Part shown: positions 1 through 8,627 of the stretch, in pieces | Layout: each line of letters starts with the position of its first letter | Numbering within the stretch: the first letter of the stretch is position 1 | From: an uncultured Bacteroidia bacterium | Lineage (GTDB): Bacteria; Bacteroidota; Bacteroidia; Bacteroidales; UBA932 | DNA length: 57,553 nucleotides | Reading direction: 5' to 3' | Assembly: GCA_902788175.1 (NCBI GenBank) | Contig: CADAJF010000012.1 | Location: forward strand, 1 to 57,553 | Notes under the pieces: model-generated | Database searches by the model: none | What the model saw: only the letters and a program-made list of their open reading frames with translations | Told to the model about the DNA's origin: nothing | Translations under genes and position numbers: made by a program

Positions 1-353
1 GAGCCAGTTGCAGTCTGGTAACCGCCCACGGTATATACCGCCGTTCCCTTCGAACTGCCGCCATACAGCATATTCACATAGATCTTGTCTCCATTCTGCC
101 AGTCGATACGCTCCCTCTTGGAAGATGTGCTTACCGTCTGGTTGTTCTCGTCCTTGCCGCTGAAAGCAGTTTTGGTGTCCGAATCAAAAAACTCATCGCC
201 GGGGCCCTTGGTGCTCAGTTCATCCTGGGTATAACTGGTAATGGCCGACAGGATGATTTCACCCTCCCGATTTTCGGGTTCATGGACCTCCTTCTGGCAG
301 GCCGTTGCCAGGATAACGATAGCAAGTATGGATAAAGTATATTTTTTCATCAT
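1..353 (-). CDS. Fimbrillin-like surface lipoprotein, 3' part outside window
   Basis: The reading frame starts at 353 and runs off the left edge, so only about 117 N-terminal residues are visible. A typical Bacteroidota lipoprotein signal peptide is present: MMKKYTLSI, then a hydrophobic stretch and the lipobox ATAC with Cys at residue 19. The mature part contains a segment with RIDWQNGDKIYVN, the pattern seen near the start of Mfa-like/fimbrillin-family (PF13149) domains, and the neighbour at 368-1531 has an equivalent RIDWVAGDQVNIW. A good Shine-Dalgarno (AGGAGG) lies 5 bases before the first ATG, unusual for this phylum. It sits 14 bases downstream of the next fimbrillin gene, so the two are probably co-transcribed and make surface or fimbrial components. 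Family call is by pattern; exact role unknown. Confidence 0.7.
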   Translation of the reverse strand, partial: MMKKYTLSILAIVILATACQKEVHEPENREGEIILSAITSYTQDELSTKGPGDEFFDSDTKTAFSGKDENNQTVSTSSKRERIDWQNGDKIYVNMLYGGSSKGTAVYTVGGYQTATG

Positions 354-367
354 CTTTTCCTCCTGAA

Positions 368-1531
368 TCACCATTTAAATCCTCCGTTTCCGCCGTCATA
401 GTGTTCAATCTCGATGCCGTGGCCTTCCACCGTAACCGTGAAAGAGATGCCAGTAGGGACGACATTGAGGTGGATGATGGCCTTCTTGCCGCGGGGGAAG
501 GGAATCCAGTTCCAGGCCGCATTGGCATTCTCGCGGGTTTTCAGGTCCAGCTGACGGATATCGTTGGGCTGATTGTTCTTGTCAAGGAAAGTGAGCTTCA
601 CCGTCATCTGGTGATTGGTGTCTGCGTTCATGCCGCCAAGCACGGTTATCGTGTGAGCCGTACCGTCCTGCGGAAGGCTGACAGGGGTAGTCTGGCCAAA
701 AGTGGACTGCGCGTTGTACCTCACTGCAAGCGAAAGGTCAGCGTTTCCGGCGGGGACAGCATCGTGAACCTGGCTGGTGACGGTAACGTTTCCGCCGTTA
801 TCCTTATTGATGGTGAAAGTGTCCTTTCCGGCGAGGTCTTTGTTGGAGTCCAGCTTAAACTCGTGGAGCTTGAGACCGGCCTTTTCCCCGTCAACGATGT
901 GAAACTCGAAAGCCGTGAAATAAGGCTCGAAAGAAAGGGTGACGTTGGTGTTGCTGCTGGTCTTGTTGACCTTTGTCATTGCAAGGTGATAGCCGTACGT
1001 AGCCAATTTGGTTGCGTCTGCCATTCCGTTCTGCAGATGCCGCTGTGCCGTGGAGAAAGTGATGGGCAGAGAAGCGGGGGCATTCTGGGCGGTGGGAATG
1101 CTGGCCTCTTTTTCCGAACCGGAGGTGGCGGGATAGAAGCCTACGAAAACGTATTCTCCGTTCTCTTCCCACTGGAGGCCGCCCTCGTTCTGGGAAAAGG
1201 GGACCTCAATCCCGGCGCGGCTATAACGGCCGGAGGGAGTAATATCTACCACATTATATATACACAAAGGACTGCCGGCGCCTGTGCGCTTCCAGGTACG
1301 GGCCCTGTTGCTCCAGATATTCACCTGGTCGCCGGCCACCCAGTCTATCCTTTCAATTTTTTTGCCCTGGTCCGTGACATAGGCGCCTGAATAGGCCACT
1401 TTGGTGTCCGATGAGGCAGACTCTGCGGTAAATACTATTTCCTTGCTCGAGGTGAAGGGCGTTTTCCCGCAGCTGATAAATAAAAGGGCGGACAAAGCCG
1501 CCACAAAGTAAAGGCTCGCGCTGCTCCTCAT
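368..1531 (-). CDS. Fimbrillin family (Mfa-like) lipoprotein
   Basis: This 387-residue protein has a lipoprotein signal peptide ending in the lipobox FISC (Cys at about residue 21), followed by a two-domain beta-rich body typical of Bacteroidales fimbrillin/Mfa1-like proteins (PF13149). The RIDWVAGDQVNIW segment near residue 65 and the later GxYxFVGFYPA segment are family-like. I chose the ATG at 1531 over an in-frame ATG at 1543, because the later start gives a compact MRSS signal peptide and begins 2 bases after the stop of the upstream 68-residue gene, suggesting translational coupling. It is exported, lipid-anchored and probably a fimbrial or surface adhesin subunit. No protease maturation site can be assigned with confidence. 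Confidence 0.75.
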   Translation of the reverse strand: MRSSASLYFVAALSALLFISCGKTPFTSSKEIVFTAESASSDTKVAYSGAYVTDQGKKIERIDWVAGDQVNIWSNRARTWKRTGAGSPLCIYNVVDITPSGRYSRAGIEVPFSQNEGGLQWEENGEYVFVGFYPATSGSEKEASIPTAQNAPASLPITFSTAQRHLQNGMADATKLATYGYHLAMTKVNKTSSNTNVTLSFEPYFTAFEFHIVDGEKAGLKLHEFKLDSNKDLAGKDTFTINKDNGGNVTVTSQVHDAVPAGNADLSLAVRYNAQSTFGQTTPVSLPQDGTAHTITVLGGMNADTNHQMTVKLTFLDKNNQPNDIRQLDLKTRENANAAWNWIPFPRGKKAIIHLNVVPTGISFTVTVEGHGIEIEHYDGGNGGFKW

Positions 1532-1533
1532 AA

Positions 1534-1740
1534 TCAATACCATTCGTGGTTAAACGTTGCCGCGTCTGCGGACGGTGCACCATATTCCACTACCTCCTGG
1601 CCGGTGGTTTCTATCTGCGTAGAATCCGCCGTCGAAGACGAGAGGATGCTTTGCTCCATATCCAGTTGCGTACGCTTTAAAACGCGCGGAGATTCAAATG
1701 CGAGTTTTCCCATTTTGTCTCTTATTTTGAATAAATCCAT
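1534..1740 (-). CDS. 68-residue peptide upstream of fimbrillin genes, function unknown
   Basis: A 68-residue protein with no signal peptide or membrane segment. The N-terminal half is basic and amphipathic (MDLFKIRDKMGKLAFESPR); the second half is rich in Ser/Thr (SILSSSTADSTQIETTGQE) and acidic, ending in FNHEWY. I regard it as real because a near-perfect Bacteroidota promoter lies 13 bases upstream and its stop is 2 bases before the fimbrillin start at 1531. Having a small gene as the first cistron of a fimbrillin operon suggests a regulatory, leader or assembly-related role, but I do not recognise a named family. The lack of an export signal argues against it being a surface subunit itself. 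Confidence 0.65.
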   Translation of the reverse strand: MDLFKIRDKMGKLAFESPRVLKRTQLDMEQSILSSSTADSTQIETTGQEVVEYGAPSADAATFNHEWY

Positions 1741-1753
1741 TTGAAAAAGCGGG

Positions 1754-1785
1754 CAAAATTACACACATAAAAGGTATTATACAAA
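1754..1785 (-). promoter_or_regulatory. Promoter of the small-peptide/fimbrillin operon
   Basis: On the minus strand TTTG (1785-1782) is separated by 20 bases from TAATTTTG (1761-1754), matching the Bacteroidota -33/-7 consensus. The start codon of the 68-residue gene follows 13 bases later, giving a very short leader. Confidence 0.75.
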
Positions 1786-1920
1786 TAAAATTGTTTAAAA
1801 TCTTACCGTTCGTCGGGATAGTTCCGCGTATCGTCGTAATTACAAACACGATACGTACTGACAAAATTTTTCGGTGCGATTTTTGCAGTACTGTAGCAAA
1901 ACTAAAACCTGAACCCGCCC

Positions 1921-2295
1921 ATGAACGTTCAAAGACCCAGCAAGATTGGGGACGCAGGCGAGCAAATGGCCTGTGATTTCCTGCTTTCTCGCGGTCACCA
2001 TATCCTGGACCGGAACTGGCGCTCGGGCCATCTGGAGCTGGATATAGTCTCAGAAGGCCCGGACGGGCTGCACTTCGTAGAAGTGAAAACCCGCACCGTC
2101 CCCGTCACCACCGGCATCACGGACCAGGTGAACGCCGTCAAGCAAAAACGTATATCGGCCGCCGCCCTTCAATACCTTAACAAAAAGAAGCTGGACGGCA
2201 AGGAAGTTTTTTTTGACATTGTCTCTGTCCTTTTTGACGGAGCGGAAACCATTGTCCGCTACTTCCCCCAGGCCTGGATTCCCATGTATGTCTGA
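1921..2295 (+). CDS. YraN family (UPF0102) nuclease-like protein
   Basis: This 124-residue protein matches the YraN/UPF0102 family in length and motif order: an N-terminal KIGDAGEQMACDFL segment, then LELDIV near residue 40, and FVEVKTR near residue 52. The E/D...EVK arrangement is the restriction-endonuclease-like active-site signature of the family. The biological function is unresolved; members are presumed to act on DNA, possibly in uptake or processing. Its last codons overlap the start of the next gene (ATG at 2288), implying coupled translation. No convincing TAnnTTTG promoter was seen in the 180-base gap upstream. Confidence 0.85.
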   Translation: MNVQRPSKIGDAGEQMACDFLLSRGHHILDRNWRSGHLELDIVSEGPDGLHFVEVKTRTVPVTTGITDQVNAVKQKRISAAALQYLNKKKLDGKEVFFDIVSVLFDGAETIVRYFPQAWIPMYV

Positions 2296-3085
2296 CAAGT
2301 CCAAGTATATGAACCCTTCCCCGCACAGATATTGTGTCATAATGGCAGACGGCTCCGGCAGTCCCAAGCAGCTGCGTGTCACGTATGACCGCTTCCGCGA
2401 AGTAATCCCCGCCGGCCAGATTCTCCTGGTCACCCTCTCGCCCTTTGCCCAGCAGGCCCGTCTGCTGCTGCCGGACCTTCCGGAGCAGAACCTCCTGATA
2501 GAGCCTTTCGCCCGCAAAACAGCCCCCTGCATGGCCTATGCAGCCTATACCCTGCTGCAGCGGGACCCTGAAGCCATGATGGTAGCCACCCCCTGGGACC
2601 TGGTTATCCGGGACGAATCCCTCTTTGCACACACCGTGGAGGAAGCCTTCGATTATGTCCAGGAGCACGATGTCCTGATGACCCTGGGTATCGTCCCCAA
2701 GAACCCGGATGTAAACTTTGGCTACATCCAGGTACGGGAGGGCCGAAACGCCCACCTGATGACAGGTCCACTGCAGGTGAAAACCTTCACGGAAAAGCCC
2801 TCGCTGGAACTGGCAGAGGTCTTTGTACGCACCGGAGAGTTCTTCTGGAACAGCGGTATCTTTATCTGGAAAGCCGCCACCATCATGGCGGAGATGGAAA
2901 AGTACCTGCCGGAAGTCACGGAGCTTTTCCGCGGCTGGCAGGAGCACATCGGCGAAACCGCCTGGCTGGAACGCGCCTACGCTGAATGCCCCAAAGTATC
3001 CCTGGACTACGGTGTGATGGAGCGCACCGCCCGCGCATGGCTGTATCCCGCAAGATTCGGCTGGGCCGACATTGACCGACTATGA
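2288..3085 (+). pseudogene. Degenerate mannose-1-phosphate guanylyltransferase (ManC-like)
   Basis: The 265-residue product is recognisably a mannose-1-phosphate guanylyltransferase: it has YCVIMA at the start, NTAPC-like KTAPCMAYA, TLGIVP, GYIQV, KTFTEKP, GEFFWNSGIF and VSLDYGVME. However, the nucleotide-binding signature GGxGxRxWPxSR is collapsed: the sequence runs DGSGSPKQLRVTYDRF, lacking the Arg-x-Trp-Pro block and the FLDL/GxSLL segment. The usual PSDH metal motif reads PWDL, and the protein stops at GWADIDRL, where active enzymes continue GWSDLGTW plus about 70 residues. The frame is nevertheless open and overlaps the yraN stop by 8 bases. I infer loss of catalytic activity, either a decaying gene or a repurposed pseudoenzyme. 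Confidence 0.75.
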
Positions 3086-3135
3086 TCTCTGTCCACGTTA
3101 CCCCCTCCCGAAACATATTCTGCATTTGATGAGCC

Positions 3136-5652
3136 ATGGACCAGAGGCTGGAAGCAAAACTGGGATTTGACAAGGTGCGGGCCGCGATCGAGGCCCGCTG
3201 CTCCACGGAGTATGCCGCCGCAAGGGTGGCCGGGGAGGAGCTGAGTACCGCCGGGGCAGAGATTCGCCGGAGGCATCTTCTCACGGACGAGATGCGCCTT
3301 ATCCTCATGTTCGAGGAGAACTTCCCTACCGCCGGGTACATCGATGCCATCGGCTTCCTGGAGCCTGTGGGCGAGAACAATGCTTCCATTGACCTGCTTT
3401 CCATGGGAAAGCTGCGCACAATGCTGGATACCCTGCGCAAGGCGCTGCACTTTTTCCATACGGTGAAAGAGGGCATCTATCCCAACCTTCAGCACCTGGC
3501 CGCGGGCATTTCCGCCCCGGCCGATGTCATCCGCCGCATAGACAGCATCCTGGACCGGCACGGGGAGATGAAGGACACCGCCTCGGACGAGCTTTACCGC
3601 ATCCGGCGCAGCATCAAGGACAAGGAAATCAACGTTTCCAAGCGCATGAACGCCATCCTGCGGAAGGCCCAGCAGGAGGGTCTGGTGGACAGCGAGGCCT
3701 CCGTAGTCATCCGCGACGGGAAGATGCTGATACCGGTGGCATCGGCCAAAAAAAGGGCTTTCCAGGGCTTTGTGTACGACGAAAGCGCCACCGGAAAGAC
3801 CACCTTCATGGAACCGGCCGAGATAGTGGCCCTGCAGAACGAGATATCCGAACTCTACTTTGCCCAGACGCGGGAAGTCTCGCGCATTCTCTACGAATTC
3901 GCAGAGTTCCTGCGACCTTATGTTCCGGAACTCATCGCCGGGGCCTCCTTTGTGGGCGAACTGGACTTTAACATGGCCAAGGCGTATGTGGCGCTGGACT
4001 ATATTGCCGGCATGCCGGTGCTGTCCGAAGACGGCACGCTGAGCCTCAGAAAAGCCCGGCATCCGCTGCTGGAGCGCAGCCTCAGGCGGGAAAAGAAAGC
4101 CATTGTACCCCTTACGGTTACGCTTACCCCGGGGAAACGCATCCTCCTGATTTCCGGCCCCAACGCCGGTGGAAAAAGCGTCTGTCTCAAGACGGTGGGC
4201 CTGCTGCAGTACATGTTCCAGTGGGGCATGCTCATCCCCACCTCAGAGACATCGGAACTGCCTGTGTTTGACAGGATTATGGTATCTATAGGGGACGATC
4301 AATCTCTGGAAAACGACCTTTCCACCTACAGCAGTTTCCTAACGGACATGAAGGCCATGCTGGCCCAGGCCAACGAAAAGACGCTGGTGTTGATAGACGA
4401 GTTTGGCTCCGGAACGGAACCTGCGGCCGGCGGCGCCATCGCAGAGGCCATCCTCCACGCGCTGGACAGCAAAGGCGCCTATGGAGTGATCACCACCCAC
4501 TACACCAACCTCAAACTCTACGCTTCCGCGGCCGATACAGGCGTAGTGAACGGCGCCATGCTCTTTGACGCCGCTACCGTGGCACCGCTTTTCCAGCTGG
4601 AAACGGGGCTGCCGGGCTCCTCCTTCGCCTTCGAGCTGGCCCGCAAGATGGGGCTGCCCGAGGCTATCGTCCACGATGCGGAACAGCGCGCCGGAGAGCA
4701 GTTCGTGGGCATAGAGCGGAACCTTCGCAAGATTGCCCGCAGCCGCCGCGCCCTGGACGAGAAACTGAGCAAAATCCGCGCAACGGACAAGACCCTGGAA
4801 GGCCTCACAGACCGCTACGAGAAAGAGCTGGAAGAAATCAAAGAGTTGCGCCGCAGCATCCTGGACGAAGCCAAGGCAGAGGCCGAAAGGATAATCCAGG
4901 GCGCCAACAAGCAGGTAGAGAATACCATCCGCACCATCAAGGAGGCGCAGGCCGGCAAGGAGCAGACGCAGCAGGCCCGCTCGGAGCTGCAGGGCTTTCT
5001 GGGCGCCCTGGCCCAGACCCGCGGCCGCCGGGACGCCTACATAGACAAAAAGCTCCAGACCGTGAAGGAACGCAAGGAGCGCGAGGCGCAGCGGAAACGC
5101 CGCCGCGCTGACGGCGAGACCCTCCAGCAGATGGAGCAGCAGGAGGCCGAACGCAGGAAGCTGGAGGCCTTCCGCACCGCCCCGCTCAAAGTAGGGGAAA
5201 AGGTGCGCATCAAGGACAACGGCATGGTGGGCGAGGTATCCACCGTAAGCACCAAAGCCGTCTCCGTGATTGTGGGCAATATCACCACCAAACTGCCCCT
5301 GGACCGCGTGGAACGTATCACCGCCAACGAGTTCAAGGCCGTGGCCAAGGCGCCGGCAAGCAGGCCCCGCCAGGTCTTTGACAGCGCCATGACAGAGCGC
5401 AAGGCCCGCTTCAAGCTGGAAGTGGACGTGCGCGGAGAAAGGGTGACGGATGCCCTGGAGATTGTGATGCGCTACATTGACGACGCCATCATGCTGGGTG
5501 TCCCTTCCGTGCGTATCCTGCACGGGAAAGGCACCGGCGCACTGCGGGAAGAAATCCAGAAGTACGTACGCACCGTTCCCGGCGTAAAGCAGGCCGGCGA
5601 CGAGCACATCCAGCTGGGAGGCAGCGGCGTTACCGTAGTCAAATTCGAATAG
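3136..5652 (+). CDS. mutS2: MutS2 ATPase/endonuclease
   Basis: This 838-residue protein has the complete MutS2 architecture: MutS-type core, Walker A GPNAGGKS around residue 341, Walker B LIDEFGSGTEP around 417, the TTHYTNLK switch, a long charged coiled coil (about residues 510-670), a KOW-like segment and a C-terminal Smr domain starting with VDVRGER near residue 765 and containing HGKGTG. MutS2 acts on branched DNA and, in some bacteria, on collided ribosomes; it is not part of mismatch repair. The start at 3136 lies 50 bases after the degenerate guanylyltransferase, so it may share its transcript. The stop codon is TAG, useful when judging the amber codon at 8333. Confidence 0.95.
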   Translation: MDQRLEAKLGFDKVRAAIEARCSTEYAAARVAGEELSTAGAEIRRRHLLTDEMRLILMFEENFPTAGYIDAIGFLEPVGENNASIDLLSMGKLRTMLDTLRKALHFFHTVKEGIYPNLQHLAAGISAPADVIRRIDSILDRHGEMKDTASDELYRIRRSIKDKEINVSKRMNAILRKAQQEGLVDSEASVVIRDGKMLIPVASAKKRAFQGFVYDESATGKTTFMEPAEIVALQNEISELYFAQTREVSRILYEFAEFLRPYVPELIAGASFVGELDFNMAKAYVALDYIAGMPVLSEDGTLSLRKARHPLLERSLRREKKAIVPLTVTLTPGKRILLISGPNAGGKSVCLKTVGLLQYMFQWGMLIPTSETSELPVFDRIMVSIGDDQSLENDLSTYSSFLTDMKAMLAQANEKTLVLIDEFGSGTEPAAGGAIAEAILHALDSKGAYGVITTHYTNLKLYASAADTGVVNGAMLFDAATVAPLFQLETGLPGSSFAFELARKMGLPEAIVHDAEQRAGEQFVGIERNLRKIARSRRALDEKLSKIRATDKTLEGLTDRYEKELEEIKELRRSILDEAKAEAERIIQGANKQVENTIRTIKEAQAGKEQTQQARSELQGFLGALAQTRGRRDAYIDKKLQTVKERKEREAQRKRRRADGETLQQMEQQEAERRKLEAFRTAPLKVGEKVRIKDNGMVGEVSTVSTKAVSVIVGNITTKLPLDRVERITANEFKAVAKAPASRPRQVFDSAMTERKARFKLEVDVRGERVTDALEIVMRYIDDAIMLGVPSVRILHGKGTGALREEIQKYVRTVPGVKQAGDEHIQLGGSGVTVVKFE

Positions 5653-5659
5653 GGGGGCG

Positions 5660-6475
5660 CTACTCGCTGTTCATCACCGAAGAGAGGAGCTCACGCAGCT
5701 CTTTCATGCTTTGGACGGTAAAGATTTCCCCGCCCCGGACAAAACTCACATTGCCCGTCTCCTCCGAGACCACCAGGATATCTGCGTCGGTGTCTTCGCT
5801 GAGGCCGATGGCCGCCCGGTGGCGCATACCGTAATGGGCCGGGATGTCCGTGCGGTTGGTCATGGGCAGCTGGCAGCGCACCGCGGCGATGTGGTCTCCT
5901 ACGATGATCATGGCGCCGTCGTGCAGGGGGGAGTTCTTGAAAAAGATGTTCATGATGAGGCGGCGGTTGATGTCCGCCTCAAACTTGTCTCCGGTGACCA
6001 TGTATTCCTCCATGGAGGATTTGTGCTGCAGCACAATGAGGGCGCCGGTTTTTTCTGCCGACATGGCCCGCACGGCCTCTCCCAGTTCCTCCACGCTGTG
6101 GCTGCCCATCTTTTCCTCCTTGATGCCCAGCAGGCGGTTGAAAAGCTGGCCGCTGCGCCGGGCCAGTCCGGACTGGACGGCAAAACGGTTCAGGAGGTGG
6201 CGGATTTCCGGCTGGAAGAGGATGATGATGGCCAGCACACCCACGTCCAGCAGGGTATTCAGCAGGACGGTCATCATGCGCATGTTGAGCGCACTTACCA
6301 CGGCCTGCAGCACCAGCACGAACACCAGCACCAGCACAATGTTCAGGACCGTAGTGTCTCCCTTGATGCTGCGGATCAGGAAAAAGATGATGGTGCCCAC
6401 CATCAGGATGTCCAGGAGGTCGGCCCAGCCAAAACTCAAGAAGCCAAACAGGCCCGTTGTCTCTAAAACTAACAT
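5660..6475 (-). CDS. cdaA: Diadenylate cyclase CdaA
   Basis: The 271-residue product matches CdaA (DacA), the membrane-bound enzyme joining two ATP into cyclic di-AMP. Three hydrophobic segments occupy roughly the first 95 residues, then the DAC domain follows with the two diagnostic motifs: DGAMII near residue 185 and RHRAAIGLSE near residue 215. I start it at 6475 (MLVLETTG) because the promoter motif TATCTTTG lies just 9 bases upstream, excluding the longer reading frame that begins at 6628. It is convergent with mutS2, 7 bases apart. Cyclic di-AMP normally controls osmolyte and potassium handling and cell-wall homeostasis. Confidence 0.93.
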   Translation of the reverse strand: MLVLETTGLFGFLSFGWADLLDILMVGTIIFFLIRSIKGDTTVLNIVLVLVFVLVLQAVVSALNMRMMTVLLNTLLDVGVLAIIILFQPEIRHLLNRFAVQSGLARRSGQLFNRLLGIKEEKMGSHSVEELGEAVRAMSAEKTGALIVLQHKSSMEEYMVTGDKFEADINRRLIMNIFFKNSPLHDGAMIIVGDHIAAVRCQLPMTNRTDIPAHYGMRHRAAIGLSEDTDADILVVSEETGNVSFVRGGEIFTVQSMKELRELLSSVMNSE

Positions 6476-6484
6476 AGCTGGGGC

Positions 6485-6492
6485 AAAGATAC
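6485..6492 (-). promoter_or_regulatory. -7 element of cdaA promoter
   Basis: TATCTTTG on the minus strand, 9 bases before the cdaA ATG. The transcript would be nearly leaderless. No clear TTTG was found at the -33 position. Confidence 0.55.
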
Positions 6493-6628
6493 TACTTTTT
6501 TGCGCGCATCGACCGCTTGTCTGCCTTTTTTGACTGCTTGTGAGTTTTTTTTCCTTTTCGGGGACTCGTTTTGCAATATTTTTATTATTTTGTGGGCAAG
6601 AAAACAAACTGCAAACAACTATAAACAA

Positions 6629-8335
6629 ATGAATTCTTCAAAATCCAAGAAAAATTGGCCCCGGCACCTTCTCCAATGGGGTTCCCTGGCCGCCATCATC
6701 TTTTTCGTATCCGGCCTTGCCCGCAAGCTCTTCCCCTCCATGGAAGAAGTGGATCCCGAAACCCTTTGCCCGCTGGGCGGCATGGAAGCCCTGGCCACTT
6801 ACGGCGTGCGCGGCTCGCTGCCCTGCAGCATGAGTTCGCTGCAAATAATCCTGGGACTGGCGCTGGCGCTGGGCGTAGTTTTTCTGAGCAAGCTTTTCTG
6901 CGCCTACCTCTGCCCTGTGGGCACGGTGCAGGACCTCCTTATCAGGCTGCGTAAAAAACTCAAAATCAAAGGGCTGGATATACCGCAGGGCAGCATCGCA
7001 GACAAAGTGCTGCGCGTGGTGAAGTACCTGCTGGTCTTCTGGATTTTCTATATGACCGCCACAGCCAGCGAGCTCTTCTGCAAGAACCTGGATCCCTATT
7101 ATGCCGTGGCAACGGGCTTCAAAGGGGAAATCACCCTCTGGATGTCCATCGTCACCGTCACCCTGGTTGTTGTGGGCGGGCTTTTCATCAAGATGTTCTG
7201 GTGCAAGTACCTTTGCCCGCTGGGCGCCATCTCCAACTCCCTCAAGTTCTGGGCGGCCATGCTGGGAATCGGCCTGCTGTGGTACATTCTCCAGCTGGTG
7301 GGCCTGAAACTTCCCTGGACGGTACTGCTGGGCACCCTTTGCCTGGCGGGATACCTGCTGGAGATCCTGTGCGCCCATCCCAAGTGGCAGCTTATGCACG
7401 TGGTGAAGGACGATTCCCTCTGCAACGGCTGCGGCCTGTGCAACCGTGCATGCCCTTACAATATTGATGTGGCAGGCTGCAAGGGCAAGGTCACCGATGT
7501 GGACTGCACCCTCTGCGGGGAATGCACTGTCGCCTGCCGCTGCGGCGCCCTGGAAACAGGCCTGGGCCCCAAAGCCAAGGGAGGCTTCTGGAAATATGTC
7601 CCTGCCCTTGTGACACTTCTCCTGCTGGGCCTTGGCATCTGGCTGGGTTCCCGCACGGAACTGCCCACCATCGTGGAGGAGTGGAACATGGAACAGGTGG
7701 ACCAGAGCACCCTCAAGAGCTTTGACATAGAGCCGCTCCGCTCTGTCAAATGCTTTGGCAGCTCCATGGCCTTCAAGGGCAAGCTTGTCCAGATTCCCGG
7801 CACCCACGGGGTTAAAACCTATGTAGGGAAACACCGGGTGCACATCACCTACAACCCTGCCGTCACCACACCGGAAAAGATCCAGGAGGCCATCTTTGTC
7901 CCTACCCGCTTCAAGGTGTCCACCCCGGACCTTTCCAGCGTCACGCAGGTGAAAAAAGTCACCATCCACACGGAAGCCATGCCCGACAGGATGGACCTCA
8001 ATAATTTTGGCATGCAGCTGCGCCTGAGCGGAAAGAAAATCTACGGCGTGGAAAGTGAGTTCGGCTGCCCGCTCAACGTCCATGTGTACATGGATCCGCA
8101 GGAGGAAGCCGACCAGTCCTGGTTCAAGCAGATAGTGGAAAAGAAGTACCTGGAAATGCCGCTCGCAGACGGTGAGGTGAAAAAGACCCCGCTGGGCTTC
8201 AAATTCGTGGACATGGTTCCCGGAGAGGAACTGATGCCGGTGGCAGACTACATGCACCACATCTTCACGCCCTTCAAGGCAGAATTCCAGAAGGCCGTGG
8301 AAACCTACCAGGGACAGCCGCAGTTTATCTATTAG
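6629..8335 (+). CDS. Membrane 4Fe-4S protein (NapH/CcoG-like) with HMA-like domain, cut short by TAG
   Basis: The 568-residue product has several membrane segments and two Cys-Pro motifs, AYLCPVG near residue 92 and KYLCPLG near residue 192, of the NapH/RdxA/CcoG type. Two ferredoxin clusters follow: CNGCGLCNRACP (about 265-276) and CTLCGECTVAC (about 292-303). After a further membrane segment a region around 370-440 resembles a heavy-metal-associated fold but lacks the CxxC pair. The likely role is membrane electron transfer, possibly metal reduction linked to uptake. The start at 6629 follows an A-rich leader. Translation ends at TAG (8333-8335), yet the same frame stays open with homologous-looking sequence to 8617, so this is either a nonsense allele or a gene with programmed read-through. 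Confidence 0.8.
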   Translation: MNSSKSKKNWPRHLLQWGSLAAIIFFVSGLARKLFPSMEEVDPETLCPLGGMEALATYGVRGSLPCSMSSLQIILGLALALGVVFLSKLFCAYLCPVGTVQDLLIRLRKKLKIKGLDIPQGSIADKVLRVVKYLLVFWIFYMTATASELFCKNLDPYYAVATGFKGEITLWMSIVTVTLVVVGGLFIKMFWCKYLCPLGAISNSLKFWAAMLGIGLLWYILQLVGLKLPWTVLLGTLCLAGYLLEILCAHPKWQLMHVVKDDSLCNGCGLCNRACPYNIDVAGCKGKVTDVDCTLCGECTVACRCGALETGLGPKAKGGFWKYVPALVTLLLLGLGIWLGSRTELPTIVEEWNMEQVDQSTLKSFDIEPLRSVKCFGSSMAFKGKLVQIPGTHGVKTYVGKHRVHITYNPAVTTPEKIQEAIFVPTRFKVSTPDLSSVTQVKKVTIHTEAMPDRMDLNNFGMQLRLSGKKIYGVESEFGCPLNVHVYMDPQEEADQSWFKQIVEKKYLEMPLADGEVKKTPLGFKFVDMVPGEELMPVADYMHHIFTPFKAEFQKAVETYQGQPQFIY

Positions 8336-8617
8336 CTGGCCAATCCCAACTACGACAAACCCATCGTCACGCGCAACCTGCCCTTCCTGAGCAACCACCT
8401 CTCCAGCATGGAGGGTATCATCGGCGTAAACATGGAACTGAACGAGGAACTGATTCCCGCCATCCGCATCCGCTATGCAGCGCCCTGCACCCCGGAGAAA
8501 ATCTGGGAGCGGATCAACATGGAAACCTGGACCATCACTTACAAGAAGGACGACGTACGCGAAGAACCCGCCAAGATAAGCTTCAAGGAAGAAGGCGTAG
8601 TAAAACCTTTGCAATAA
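8336..8617 (+). pseudogene. In-frame continuation of the 4Fe-4S protein after the amber stop
   Basis: These 93 codons continue the preceding frame without any indel and end at TAA (8615-8617). They encode LANPNYDKPIV, then a segment (SSMEGIIGVNMELNEEL, later APCTPEKIWERI) parallel to the HMA-like domain before the stop, where PAVTTPEKIQEAI occurs. So the intact protein probably had about 662 residues with two HMA-like units. An internal ATG at 8408 could restart translation but would begin inside the domain. Codon use matches the upstream part, suggesting the stop is recent. Confidence 0.75.
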
Positions 8618-8627
8618 ACCCCTGCCT

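Noticed and set aside
1791-1976. A 61-codon plus-strand frame before yraN
   Set aside because: It overlaps the minus-strand promoter region and the yraN start in another frame, and has no recognisable protein features.
8333-8335. TAG recoded to a sense codon throughout the genome or as pyrrolysine
   Set aside because: Several clearly complete genes in the window (mutS2, rubrerythrin, DUF4876 lipoprotein, guaA) end with TAG at their natural length, so a general reassignment is not supported.
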